Assembly: GCA_000381565.1 (NCBI GenBank)
Contig: KB906725.1
Coordinates: 2,235,818-2,299,817, forward strand
Length of the DNA stretch: 64,000 bases
Direction: 5' to 3'
Origin: Oxalobacteraceae bacterium AB_14
Lineage (GTDB): Bacteria > Pseudomonadota > Gammaproteobacteria > Burkholderiales > Burkholderiaceae_D
Shown: positions 46,235 through 59,500 of the stretch, piece by piece
Layout: each line of letters opens with the position of its first letter
Numbering within the stretch: the first letter of the stretch is position 1
Notes under the pieces: model-generated
Databases searched by the model: none
What the model was told of the DNA's origin: nothing
Seen by the model: only the letters and a program-made list of their open reading frames with translations
Translations under genes and position numbers: made by a program

Positions 46235-46726
46235 ATGAAATTGAAATCTTTCGTTGCTGGCGCGCTGCTGGCCGCTGCTTCAGTTAGCGCGTTTGCTGCT
46301 GATCAGCTGAACATCCCTGTGACCCTGGGCGTTGCGACCGGCTTCTCGGGTCTGTCTCTGCCAGGCGATGGCCTGCTGTCTGGCGGTTCCGATGTCCTGA
46401 CGTTCACTGGCCTGGCCGCTGGCACCTACAACGTTCTGCTGAATTACAGCGCAACCAACGTGAACATCCAAACCGCCAGCCTGAACGGCCAAGCGCCAGT
46501 GTTTATTTGGGGTAGCCCGTTCGCCAGCCTGGGTTCGTTCAACATTGGCACGAACTCGCCTTTCACCCTGACACTGGGTGGCATGCCAACCAGCGCTTCG
46601 TCGGCGTTCTACAACGGTTCGATCACCGTGACCGCCGTACCAGAACCAGAAACCTACGGCATGCTGCTGGGCGGCCTGGCACTGCTGGGTGTTGTCGCTC
46701 GTCGTAAAGCAAAAAAAGCAGCTTAA
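46235..46726 (+). CDS. PEP-CTERM protein with highly-expressed codon use
   Basis: A 163-aa exported protein. The signal peptide is KSFVAGALLAAASVSAFA (cleavage about residue 21), followed by ADQLNIPVTLGVATG. It has VLTFTGLAAGTYNVLLNYS, as in FxDxF-like PEP-CTERM proteins. The C-terminus is VPEPETYGMLLGGLALLG, then RRKAKKAA. Many codons end in T or A (GCT, GGT, CCA), unlike the strongly G/C-ending neighbours, which suggests high expression. Own promoter and terminator. It is the fourth PEP-CTERM gene here and directly follows the secretion operon. Confidence 0.85.
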   Translation: MKLKSFVAGALLAAASVSAFAADQLNIPVTLGVATGFSGLSLPGDGLLSGGSDVLTFTGLAAGTYNVLLNYSATNVNIQTASLNGQAPVFIWGSPFASLGSFNIGTNSPFTLTLGGMPTSASSAFYNGSITVTAVPEPETYGMLLGGLALLGVVARRKAKKAA

Positions 46727-46742
46727 GTTTTAGCCGCTAATT

Positions 46743-46770
46743 AAAAAACCCGCCTAGGCGGGTTTTTTTT
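46743..46770. terminator. Bidirectional terminator between the PEP-CTERM gene and murJ
   Basis: Six A, a CCCGCC TA GGCGGG stem, then eight T. It serves both convergent genes. Confidence 0.9.
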
Positions 46771-46773
46771 GCT

Positions 46774-48324
46774 TTAGCGGGCCGTGCGCTTGACGTCGCG
46801 CAGGCGGAAGCCCATCGCAAACAGCGCCGCGAAGTACACCGCGCCGCACACGCCGATCAACAGCATCAGCGCGCCGATCCGCAGCAGCGTGTGCTGCTGC
46901 ATGCCCAGCCAGTCCACCTGCTGCCCGCCGAACCACGCGGCCGCGCCCATCAGCACGCACGCCACCGCCAATTTGGCGCAGAACAGCGGCCAGCCCGGCT
47001 TGGGCGTGTAGATGCCGCGCTTGCGCAGGCCGGCATACAGGAAACTGGCGTTGATGCAGGCGCCCAGGCCGATCGACAGCGCCAGGCCCGACACCTTCAG
47101 ATACGGCACGAACAGCCAGTTCATCAGTTGCGTCGCGATCAGCACGCCGATGGCGATCCTGACCGGGGTACGGATGTCCTGGCGCGCGTAGAACGCCGGC
47201 GCCAGCGTCTTGACCAGGATGATGCCCAGCAAGCCGGCGCTGTAGGCGATCAGCGGGTAGGACGACTGCGTGGCCGCCTCGTCGGTGAATTTGCCGTAGT
47301 GGAAAAGGGTGGCGATCAAGGGCTTGGCCAGCGCGGCCATGCCCACCGCCGCCGGCAGCGCCAGCAGGAAGGTCAGGCGCAGGCCCCAGTCCAGCAGGTC
47401 GGAATATTCCTGGCTGTCGCCGTCGGCCTTGGCCTTGGACAGGCTGGGCAGCAAAATCGTGCCCAGCGCCACGCCCAGCAGGGCCGTGGGGAACTCCATC
47501 AGGCGGTCGGCATAGGACAGCCAGGAAATGCTGCCCTCGGCCAGCCGCGAGGCGATGCTGGTGTTGATCATCAGGCTGATCTGCGCGGCCGACACGGCGA
47601 ACACGGCCGGTCCCATCTTCTTCAGCACGCGCCGCACGCCCGGATCGCCGAGGCCGGCCGCCGGATTCCACGACAGGCGCGGCAGCATGCCGATCTTGAT
47701 CAGCGCCGGGATTTGTATCGCCACCTGCAGGATGCCGCCGACGAACACGGCGATCGCCATCGCATAGATGGGCTGCTCCAGGTGCGCTTGCAGGAACAGC
47801 GAGGCGGCGATGAAGGATATATTCAGCAGCACCGGCGTGAAGGCCGGGATCTTGAACTCGCGCCAGGTGTTGAGCACGCCCCCGGCCATGGCCACGAAGG
47901 CCATGAAGCTAATATAGGGGAACATCAGCCGCGTCATCCAGACGGCGGCGTCGAAGGCGCCCGGTTGCTTGTCCAGGCCGGTGGCGATGAGGTAAACAAA
48001 CAAGGGCGCGCCTATAATGCCGAGCGCGCTGACGAACAAGGTCGACCACACCAGCGTGTTGGCCACATGGTCGGCCAGCGTCTTGCTGGCCTCCTGGCCG
48101 TGCTGGTTCTTGTACTCGGAGAGTATCGGCACGAACGCTTGCGAGAAGGCGCCCTCGGCAAACAGGCGGCGCAGCAGGTTGGGAATGCGAAACGCGACGA
48201 TGAAAGCGTCCGTGTAGGCGCCGGCGCCGAAGGCCCGGGCAAACAAGGTTTCACGCAATAATCCGGTTACGCGGGACAGCATGGTCATGCTGGAGATGGC
48301 GGCTAGAGTTTTAAGCAAGTTCAT
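46774..48324 (-). CDS. murJ: Lipid II flippase MurJ
   Basis: A 516-aa polytopic membrane protein with about fourteen helices, the normal MurJ length. It has the N-terminal SMTMLSRVTGLLRETLFARAF (given in part) and RIPNLLRRLFAEGAFSQAFV motifs. It flips the peptidoglycan precursor lipid II across the inner membrane. The start is ATG 48324. It is divergent from rpsT, as in many betaproteobacteria. Confidence 0.95.
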   Translation of the reverse strand: MNLLKTLAAISSMTMLSRVTGLLRETLFARAFGAGAYTDAFIVAFRIPNLLRRLFAEGAFSQAFVPILSEYKNQHGQEASKTLADHVANTLVWSTLFVSALGIIGAPLFVYLIATGLDKQPGAFDAAVWMTRLMFPYISFMAFVAMAGGVLNTWREFKIPAFTPVLLNISFIAASLFLQAHLEQPIYAMAIAVFVGGILQVAIQIPALIKIGMLPRLSWNPAAGLGDPGVRRVLKKMGPAVFAVSAAQISLMINTSIASRLAEGSISWLSYADRLMEFPTALLGVALGTILLPSLSKAKADGDSQEYSDLLDWGLRLTFLLALPAAVGMAALAKPLIATLFHYGKFTDEAATQSSYPLIAYSAGLLGIILVKTLAPAFYARQDIRTPVRIAIGVLIATQLMNWLFVPYLKVSGLALSIGLGACINASFLYAGLRKRGIYTPKPGWPLFCAKLAVACVLMGAAAWFGGQQVDWLGMQQHTLLRIGALMLLIGVCGAVYFAALFAMGFRLRDVKRTAR

Positions 48325-48339
48325 GGGCAGTGATTATAG

Positions 48340-48368
48340 TTGCTCCTGACAGAAAACATCGCTATAAT
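48340..48368 (+). promoter_or_regulatory. rpsT promoter
   Basis: TTGCTC (48340-48345), a 17-bp spacer and a perfect TATAAT (48363-48368). This predicts a transcription start near 48375 and a leader of about 140 nt before rpsT. Confidence 0.65.
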
Positions 48369-48404
48369 CGCAGGCTGTACAGAATTCTGTTACGCAGACA
48401 CTAA

Positions 48405-48493
48405 TGTTTGGCAGGCAGTAGTTTGACTCACATGGTTCGGCAGACGCACTGAACGCACCTGTTTGGCAAACAATAATGTTTGCAAACGCACCT
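48405..48493 (+). promoter_or_regulatory. rpsT leader with repeated palindromic motifs
   Basis: TGTTTGGCA occurs at 48405 and 48460. The second copy extends to the inverted repeat TGTTTG-G-CAAACA (48460-48472), and a perfect palindrome GTTTGCAAAC follows at 48478-48487. AACGCACCT is repeated at 48452 and 48485. The cluster lies between promoter and start codon, so it could be an mRNA regulatory structure or a protein site. Confidence 0.45.
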
Positions 48494-48515
48494 TTACCCT
48501 GTTTTAGGAAATTCC

Positions 48516-48782
48516 ATGGCAAATACCGCACAAGCGCGCAAGCGCGCTCGTCAAGCAGTCAAGCAAAACGCTCACAACTCGTCCCAGCGTTCGACGCTGC
48601 GCACCGCTATCAAAGCAGTACGCAAAGCGATCCAAGGCGGCGACAAAGCTGCTGCGACGGCAATCTTCCAATCGTCCGTGTCGACCATCGACAGCATCGC
48701 GGACAAGAAGATCATCCACAAAAACAAGGCAGCTCGCCATAAGAGCCGTCTGGCAGCTGCCCTGAAGGCACTGTCCGCTTAA
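48516..48782 (+). CDS. rpsT: 30S ribosomal protein S20
   Basis: An 88-aa basic helical protein. It begins MANTAQARKRARQAVKQN and has DKKIIHKNKAARHKSRLAA, typical of S20 and of normal length. It binds 16S rRNA in the small subunit. The start is ATG 48516 after TTTAGGAA. A strong terminator follows at 48809. S20 is known to limit its own synthesis in E. coli; the repeated leader motifs here may be relevant. Confidence 0.97.
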   Translation: MANTAQARKRARQAVKQNAHNSSQRSTLRTAIKAVRKAIQGGDKAAATAIFQSSVSTIDSIADKKIIHKNKAARHKSRLAAALKALSA

Positions 48783-48808
48783 TTCCCTTCGCCGGGACTT
48801 AAAGCAAG

Positions 48809-48842
48809 AACCCGCCTGACCTCTGGTCAGCGCGGGTTTTTT
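48809..48842 (+). terminator. rpsT terminator
   Basis: AACCCGCCTGACC pairs with GGTCAGCGCGGGTT (one mismatch), followed by a six-T run. Confidence 0.85.
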
Positions 48843-48857
48843 CGCATGCGCGGACGT

Positions 48858-48882
48858 AAAAAAAGCCGGCCCGGGGCCGGCT
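48858..48882 (-). terminator. Terminator of the Ser/Ala-rich gene
   Basis: Read on the minus strand, a GCCGGCC / GGCCGGC stem is followed by seven T. Confidence 0.8.
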
Positions 48883-48899
48883 TGCCGGGGTGGCAGTAC

Positions 48900-49124
48900 T
48901 TACTTGGCTGGCATCGAGGCCGAAGCGGAGGCCGAAGCTGCTGCCGAGGCCTTCTTGTGTTTGGCTTTCTTGGCTTTTGGCGCGGAAGCGGCGGCGGAAG
49001 CCGAAGGGGCCGATGCCATCGGGGCCGACGCTGCGGCCGAAGCGGAGGCCGACGCCGATGGGGCGGCAGCGAAAGCGGAAGCGGCAAACAGGGAGGCAAC
49101 CAGGGCAGCGATGATCTTGGACAT
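48900..49124 (-). CDS. Small exported Ser/Ala-rich low-complexity protein
   Basis: A 74-aa protein. The signal peptide is SKIIAALVASLFAASAFA. It is followed almost only by Ala and Ser with a few Pro, Met and one basic island (PKAKKAKHKKA). The start is ATG 49124, preceded by AAGGAA at good spacing; its own terminator and a 16-bp palindrome upstream support a real gene. Low-complexity Ala/Ser proteins of this size occur in Oxalobacteraceae and relatives without known function. Mature residues would be flexible and could bind polyanions through the lysine island. Confidence 0.7.
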   Translation of the reverse strand: MSKIIAALVASLFAASAFAAAPSASASASAAASAPMASAPSASAAASAPKAKKAKHKKASAAASASASASMPAK

Positions 49125-49168
49125 AATGAGTTCCTTTGGCAATGGATTGAACCGGCTAAAAAAAACGA

Positions 49169-49184
49169 AGATTCATATGAATCT
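49169..49184. promoter_or_regulatory. 16-bp perfect palindrome upstream of the Ser/Ala-rich gene
   Basis: AGATTCATATGAATCT is self-complementary over all 16 bases. It lies 45 bp upstream of the ATG at 49124, where an operator would be expected. Confidence 0.5.
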
Positions 49185-49266
49185 AGCTCATTAACGCTGC
49201 CCGAAAATTTCCAGTTGACACAAAAACCCGCAAAAATCAGAATTTTATTTGCTGCGACGCATCAAT

Positions 49267-49827
49267 CTAGCCGGCCAGGTCCTTGGCCGACACCTCCATC
49301 CATTCGCCCGGCATCAGCGGGTGGGTGGCCAGCGAGATGGCGCCGATGGCGCTGCGCACCAGCCGCAGGGTCGGCAGGCCGACCGCCGCCGTCATGCGCC
49401 GCACCTGGCGGTTCTTGCCTTCTTGTAGCGTGATCGCCAGCCAGCTGGTCGGGTGCTCGGCCCGGCTGCGGATCGGCGGATTGCGCGGCCACAGCCACGC
49501 CGGCTCGGCGATTTGCACCGCCTTGCATGGCTTGGTGACGAAGTCGCCCAGGTCCAGCGGCGCCTGCAGCCGGGCCAGAATGTCGGCGTCCGGCACGCCA
49601 TCGACCTGCACCAGGTAAATCTTCGCCTCCTTGTGGTCGGGGTGGGCGATGCTGTGTTGCAGCTTGCCGTCGTCGGTCAGCAGCATTAAGCCTTCGCTGT
49701 CGGCGTCGAGGCGGCCGGCGGGGTAGATGTTGGGGATCTTCAGGTGGTCGGCCAGGGTGGCGCGGCCGTCCTGCGGCGAGAACTGGCACAGCACCTGGAA
49801 AGGTTTGTTAAATAGAATGAGGGACAT
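49267..49827 (-). CDS. rluE: 23S rRNA pseudouridine synthase, RluE/RsuA family
   Basis: A 186-aa enzyme without S4 domain, as in RluE. The catalytic aspartate is D41 in AGRLDADSEGLMLLTDDG. Other family motifs are KIYLVQVDG and LQEGKNRQVRRMTAAVGLP. It isomerises a uridine in 23S rRNA (U2457 in E. coli RluE). The start is ATG 49827; the frame extends upstream to 49890 without family similarity. The next gene (icd) is divergent. Confidence 0.88.
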   Translation of the reverse strand: MSLILFNKPFQVLCQFSPQDGRATLADHLKIPNIYPAGRLDADSEGLMLLTDDGKLQHSIAHPDHKEAKIYLVQVDGVPDADILARLQAPLDLGDFVTKPCKAVQIAEPAWLWPRNPPIRSRAEHPTSWLAITLQEGKNRQVRRMTAAVGLPTLRLVRSAIGAISLATHPLMPGEWMEVSAKDLAG

Positions 49828-49986
49828 ACTTCTCTTAAGATGATTTTGGTGTAGGCTTGACGGCCGGTGGAGGAAAACCGTGGCGCCCACTAAAATACTG
49901 GTGCATAATGTGAAACAGAGTCTTATGTCTTATAGAAGACCTAGGATAAATGTAATAAACCGGCAACGCCCATTTCGGAGATCACG

Positions 49987-51240
<1,254 letters not shown>

Positions 51241-51261
51241 GCCGGCCGCCGGCCCGCATCA

Positions 51262-51318
51262 GCCCCGTCCGCACTGAGCGCGATCTTGAGCGCGTTCAGG
51301 CCGACGGGGCTTTTTTTT
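51262..51318 (+). terminator. icd terminator with a loop shared with the clpA terminator
   Basis: The outer stem is GCCCCGTC / GACGGGGC, followed by eight T. Inside, CTGAGCGCG pairs with CGCGTTCAG around the loop ATCTTGAG. The inner 21 nt (51276-51296) recur in reverse complement at 56447-56467. Confidence 0.85.
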
Positions 51319-51333
51319 AACAGGAACCCCACG

Positions 51334-52677
<1,344 letters not shown>

Positions 52678-52711
52678 TTGACGGGCGGCGCCGCTGGCGC
52701 CGGCCCGTCAA
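52678..52711. terminator. Hairpin after chrA
   Basis: TTGACGGGCGGCGCC pairs with GGCGCC-G-GCCCGTCAA with one bulged G and a GCT loop. It has no T-run. It is probably a terminator or 3'-end stabiliser. Confidence 0.55.
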
Positions 52712-52723
52712 CACAGACCAGGC

Positions 52724-52822
52724 TTAGCCGCCGCAGGAGTCTTCGCAGGCGTCGCGCTCGGCTACGCATTGGTCGCCTGGTTCGCCGGCTTTAATGCCTG
52801 CCTTGTATTCGACGACGCAGTC
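52724..52822 (-). other. In-frame Cys-rich open segment after the glutaredoxin stop codon
   Basis: Read on past the TGA at 52823-52825, the frame gives 32 codons up to TAA, starting DCVVEYKAG and ending ACEDSCGG. There are four Cys and no start codon. It could be a decayed gene, chance, or an extension lost to a nonsense change. Confidence 0.3.
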
Positions 52823-53137
52823 TCAGCGGCCAGGTGCGGGCTTTAACTGCGCGAGCGCGGCTTCGATGACGGGTAGCTTGAAGCCGGTGATGCGGCGGTT
52901 GCCGATCAGGACCACCGGCACGGCGGTTTCGCCGAAGCTGCGATAGTCCTGTTGGCCTTTGCCTGCCTGGCCGACATCGACATCGGCGTAGGGGATGTGG
53001 TGCGCGCTCAGGTAGGCGCGCGTTTGCTGGCAGAAGGGGCAGGTCTTGGTGCCGTACAGCACCGCCTTGGTGGAGGCGTCGGGATAGTAGGCCTGGAAGT
53101 CGCCTTCGACATAGGCCGGCGTCAGCCATTGCGACAC
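52823..53137 (-). CDS. Glutaredoxin family protein
   Basis: A 104-aa thioredoxin-fold protein. The redox motif is C33-P-F-C36 in YGTKTCPFCQQTRAYL. It has the cis-proline loop TAVPVVLIGNRRITGF. The sequence differs from canonical GrxC/GrxA (CPYC). The start is GTG 53137, as no in-frame ATG precedes the fold. After its TGA the same frame stays open for 32 more codons with four cysteines (52724-52822). Confidence 0.82.
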   Translation of the reverse strand: MSQWLTPAYVEGDFQAYYPDASTKAVLYGTKTCPFCQQTRAYLSAHHIPYADVDVGQAGKGQQDYRSFGETAVPVVLIGNRRITGFKLPVIEAALAQLKPAPGR

Positions 53138-53229
53138 TTTGGATTTGGCGATTCTATTGAATTGTCACAAGGGGAGGCGGGAGGCGCCGGTTGTCGGAGT
53201 TCTGCAACAGTCGGGCCGGGGGCGGGGCG

Positions 53230-53254
53230 AAAAAAAACCCCGCGTCGCGAGGTT
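53230..53254 (-). terminator. Cold-shock gene terminator
   Basis: On the minus strand AACCTCGC pairs with GCGGGGTT around a 3-nt loop (one T-G pair), followed by a run of T. Confidence 0.8.
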
Positions 53255-53277
53255 TTTCACATCTGCTGCTTAAAAAA

Positions 53278-53481
53278 TTAAGCCGATTGGATGTTGGAAG
53301 CTTGCTTGCCTTTAGGGCCTTGCGTGACTTCGAATTGAACTTTTTGACCTTCTTTGAGGGTCTTGAAACCGTTCATGTTGATTGCGGAGAAGTGAGCGAA
53401 CAAATCCTCGCCGCCGTCATCTGGAGTGATGAAGCCAAAACCTTTGGAATCATTGAACCACTTAACTGTACCTGTTGCCAT
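53278..53481 (-). CDS. CspA-family cold-shock protein
   Basis: A 67-aa single cold-shock domain. It has MATGTVKWFNDSKGFGFI with RNP1 (KGFGFI) and RNP2-type LFAHFSAI. It binds single-stranded nucleic acid as an RNA chaperone. The start is ATG 53481; the frame opens slightly upstream at 53496. The long AT-rich region upstream could include a structured leader, as in E. coli cspA. Confidence 0.94.
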   Translation of the reverse strand: MATGTVKWFNDSKGFGFITPDDGGEDLFAHFSAINMNGFKTLKEGQKVQFEVTQGPKGKQASNIQSA

Positions 53482-53805
53482 AAAAAGAACTTTCAAAATT
53501 AAAACGGATCACACGAGCCATAAAAGCAAGAAGCTTCTTGCCCCCTCCTCACGCCTCACTTCTTATCACCTTGTACATTTCTGCACGCAGTCGATAACGC
53601 ATTGTTAGCGGACCAAATTCTAAAGTCAAGCAGATTTGTATGCATTTTGCTACTTTCAAGCCAATTGGCGAAAAAGCAACTCTTGATTTTGGCAAATGGG
53701 GCGCCATCTGCGTCAAGTTCAGAAAACGCGTAAGATGGAAAACAATTGAATGTGTATAGTGAAATGCACATTGCATCAACCCCGAAAGCATTAGAATATA
53801 AGCGT
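53482..53805. other. 324-bp divergent intergenic region between csp and clpS
   Basis: No gene is seen. It holds the csp promoter and leader on the minus strand and the clpS promoter on the plus strand. The candidate for clpS is TTGCAT (53771), 17 bp, GAATAT (53794). That would place the transcription start at or next to the clpS ATG, with no Shine-Dalgarno visible. Confidence 0.45.
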
Positions 53806-54104
53806 ATGGCAACCAAGCATGACACCGAAACCCTCTTGGAGCGGCAAACGCTGAAGCCGCCACCTCTTTACCAGGTGGCGCTGCTCAATGATGACTACAC
53901 GCCGATGGAGTTTGTGGTCGCCATCATCCAGGAGTATTTCAACAAAGACCGTGAAACGGCCACGCAGATAATGCTCAGTGTTCATCGCTACGGCAAAGGA
54001 GTGTGCGGCGTGTTCTCAAAAGATATAGCCTGTACCAAAGTGGAGTTCGTTTTAACGCATGCACGCAAGGCGGGGCATCCCCTGCAATGCGTGATGGAGG
54101 AAGT

Positions 54105-54108
<4 letters not shown>
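53806..54108 (+). CDS. clpS: ATP-dependent Clp protease adaptor ClpS
   Basis: A 100-aa N-degron adaptor that delivers substrates with N-terminal Leu, Phe, Tyr or Trp to ClpAP. The family core is LLNDDYTPMEFVVAIIQEYF, with the degron pocket, and the C-terminal HPLQCVMEE. ATG 53806 is chosen because betaproteobacterial ClpS proteins start MATKHDT. It overlaps clpA by 4 bp, the usual pair. Confidence 0.95.
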
Positions 54109-56411
<2,303 letters not shown>

Positions 56412-56432
56412 GCTTTTTAGACGTTCCGAAAA

Positions 56433-56489
56433 CCCCACCGGCACAGAACGCGCTCAAGATCGCGCTCTGTGCCGGTGGGGTTTTTTTTT
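56433..56489 (+). terminator. clpA terminator with a loop shared with the icd terminator
   Basis: A 15-bp perfect outer stem CCCCACCGGCACAGA / TCTGTGCCGGTGGGG is followed by nine T. The interior has a second CGCG/CGCG helix around the loop CTCAAGAT. The 21 nt at 56447-56467 are the exact reverse complement of 51276-51296. Confidence 0.92.
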
Positions 56490-56550
56490 CTTTTAAACCT
56501 AAAGCTGTGCCAGAATTGTCGTTCCATTTGACAAACATTGAAAACTGTCC

Positions 56551-59500
56551 ATGATCCTGCCACGCCCTCTCGCCCTGATGTTCCTGTCCGCCGGCCTGCT
56601 GTCCGGCGCCGCCTCCGCCGCCGACGCCTACTACCGATATCCCGCCATCCGTGGCGACGCCGTGGTCTTCACCGCCGAGGGCGACCTGTGGAAGACCGGC
56701 GCCCACGGCGGCGCCGCGCAGCGCCTGACCACCCACCCGGCCGCCGAAACCAACGCCGCCATCTCGCACGACGGCAAATGGATCGCCTTCTCGGCCTCCT
56801 ACGAAGGCGGACAGGAAGCCTACGTGATGCCGGTGGCCGGCGGCCTGCCCAAGCGCATCACATTTGAAAACAGCGCCGTGAATGTGCTGGGCTGGACCGC
56901 GCAGGGCGAAGTGCTGGTCACCACGCTCGACAGCAAAGGCCCGTCGCGCAACAACGTCATCGCCGCCGTCAGGCCGGGCGACCTGCAACGCCGCGTATTC
57001 GCCGTGGCCGACGCCAACGACGCGGTGCTCGACGACGCCGGCAAGACGCTGTACTTCACCCGCAACGGCCTGGCGCTGACCAACGACAACGTCAAGCGCT
57101 ATCGCGGCGGCGCGCATGCGCAGCTGTGGCGCTACGACCTGGCCGGCGCCTCGGAAGCGGCGCCGCTGCTGGCCTCCGATGCCGGCAACAACAGGCGGCC
57201 CATGTGGTGGCAGGGCCGCCTGTACTTCATCAGCGACCGTGGCGGCTCCGACAACCTGTGGTCGATGGCGGCCGACGGCAGCGATCCGCGCCAGCTGACC
57301 AATCACACCGACTGGGACGTGCGCTACGCCGCGCTGGGCGACGGCCGCATCGTCTACCAGCTCGGCGCCGACCTGCACGTGCTGGACCTGGCCGCGGCCA
57401 GGGATGAGCAGCTGGCCATCAGCCTGGTCTCCGACTTTGACCAGCAGCGCGCGCGCCAGATCCGCTCGCCGCTGGAGAACCTGACCAACGTGCAAATCTC
57501 CGGCAAGGGCGAGCGTCTGGTGCTGACCGCGCGCGGCCGCGTCAGCGTGGCCGGTACCGGTTCGCAGCGGCGCGTCGAGATCGCGGTGCCGGAAGGCGCG
57601 CGCGCCCGCGAGGCGGTGTTCAGCCACGACGATAAATCGGTCTACGCCATCGTCGACAGCACCGGCGAAAACGAAATCTGGAAATTCGCCGCCGACGGTT
57701 CCGGCAAGGGCGAGCAGCTGACCAAGGACGGCAACAACCACCGCTGGCAGCTGTACCCGTCGCCGGACGGCCGCTGGCTGGCCCACACCGACAAGAAAGG
57801 CCGCTTGTGGATGCTGGACCTGGCCACCAAGGCCAACACCGTCGTCGACGACGGCAGCAAGGTCGGCTCGGACCGGCATGAGGACATCCTGTGGTCCGCC
57901 GACAGCAAGAACCTGGCGCTGGTGCGCGCCGCCAGCACCGAGCAGCGCGACCAGATCGGCCTGTACAACCTCGAAGCTAAGCAGCTGGCCTTCGTCACCG
58001 GCGACCGCTACAACTCGCGTTCGCCGGTGTTTTCGCCGGATGGCAAATGGCTGTACTTCCTCTCGGCCCGCAACTTCCAGCTGGCGAACGGCTCGCCTTG
58101 GGGCGACCGCAATATGGGACCGGTGTTCGACAAGCGCACCGGCGTGTACGCACTGGCGCTGCAGCCGGGCAACCGCTTCCCGTTCAAGCCGGACGATGAG
58201 CTGAACAAGCCGGGCGACAAGCCGGCCGAAGGCGCGGCCGAGAAAGCCGTCGAGCAGGCCGCCGAGAAGGCGGTGGAAAAAGCCGTGGCCAAGGCCGTGC
58301 CGGAGAAAAAATCCGGCAAGGCGCTGCCGGCCATCGTCTACGCCGGCCTGGCCGAGCGCCTGTTCGAAGTGCCGCTGGCGGCCGGCAACTACCGCAACCT
58401 GCAAATCGACGACAAGCGCCTGTACTTCCTCGACGCCGACGGCAGCGACGGCAAGGCCAACCTGAAGACGCTGGCGATCGCCGCTAACGGCCCGCAGCCG
58501 GAAGTCTTCGCCAGCGGCGTGCGCGAATACGACCTGGCCTTCGACAAGAAGCACCTGTACTACCGCAGCTTCGCCGCCAGCGGCCCTGGCGACATGCTGG
58601 TGGTGGAGGCGGGCGCCAAGGCGCCGACCGACGTCTCCAAGGCCAAGGTCAAGGTGGACGACTGGACCTTCTCCTCCAACCCGCGCCTGGAATGGACGCA
58701 GATGTTCAACGACGCCTGGCGCATGCACCGCGACTTCCTGTACGACGCCAAGATGCGCGGCGTGAACTGGACCGGCGTGCGCGCCAAGTACGCGCCGCTG
58801 GTCGAGCGCGTGACCGACCGCGCGGAGCTGAACGACGTGCTGGGCATGATGATCAGCGAGGTGGGCGCGCTGCACTCGCAGATCGCGCCGGGCGACTTGC
58901 GCCGGCCGGCGCCGGAAGGTTCGCCGGCCGGCCTGGGTGCGCTGCTCACGCGCGGCGCCGACGGCTACCACGTCGACCACATCTACCGCAGCGAACCGGA
59001 GCTGCCGTCCGAACGCGGCCCGCTGCTGCAACCGGACGTGGACGTGAAGGAGGGCGACGTCATCACCGCCGTCAACGGCAAGCCGGTGCTGGAGGCGCGC
59101 GACATCGCCGACCTGCTGCTGAACCAGGCGGACAAGCAGATGCTGCTGCAGGTGAAGCGCAAGGAAGGCAAGGGTGACGCTTTGCGTTCCGTGATCGTCA
59201 CGCCGGTCAACATGGCGAAGCAGGCCGGCCTGCGCTACGGCGATTGGGAGCAGAGCCGCGCGCGCCAGGTGGAGAATGCCTCCAAGGGACGCATCGGCTA
59301 CCTGCACCTGCGCGCCATGGGCCCGCGCGACATCGCCTCGTTCGCGCGCGACTTTTACGCCAACGTCAACCGCGAAGGCCTGATCATCGACGTGCGCCGC
59401 AACAACGGCGGCAACATCGACAGCTGGGTGATCGAGAAGCTGCTGCGCAAGGCCTGGGCCTTCTGGTCGTCGCCGGGCGCGCTGCCCGCGCCGAATATGC

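Noticed and set aside
48861..49080. Tandem repeat or CRISPR-like array in the Ser/Ala-rich region
   Set aside because: The repeats come from alternating Ala/Ser codons in a coding sequence. There are no constant repeats with unique spacers.
52823..52825. TGA of the glutaredoxin gene as a selenocysteine codon
   Set aside because: No SECIS-like hairpin was recognised just downstream, and the redox site is already a complete CPFC. A nonsense change or chance is simpler.
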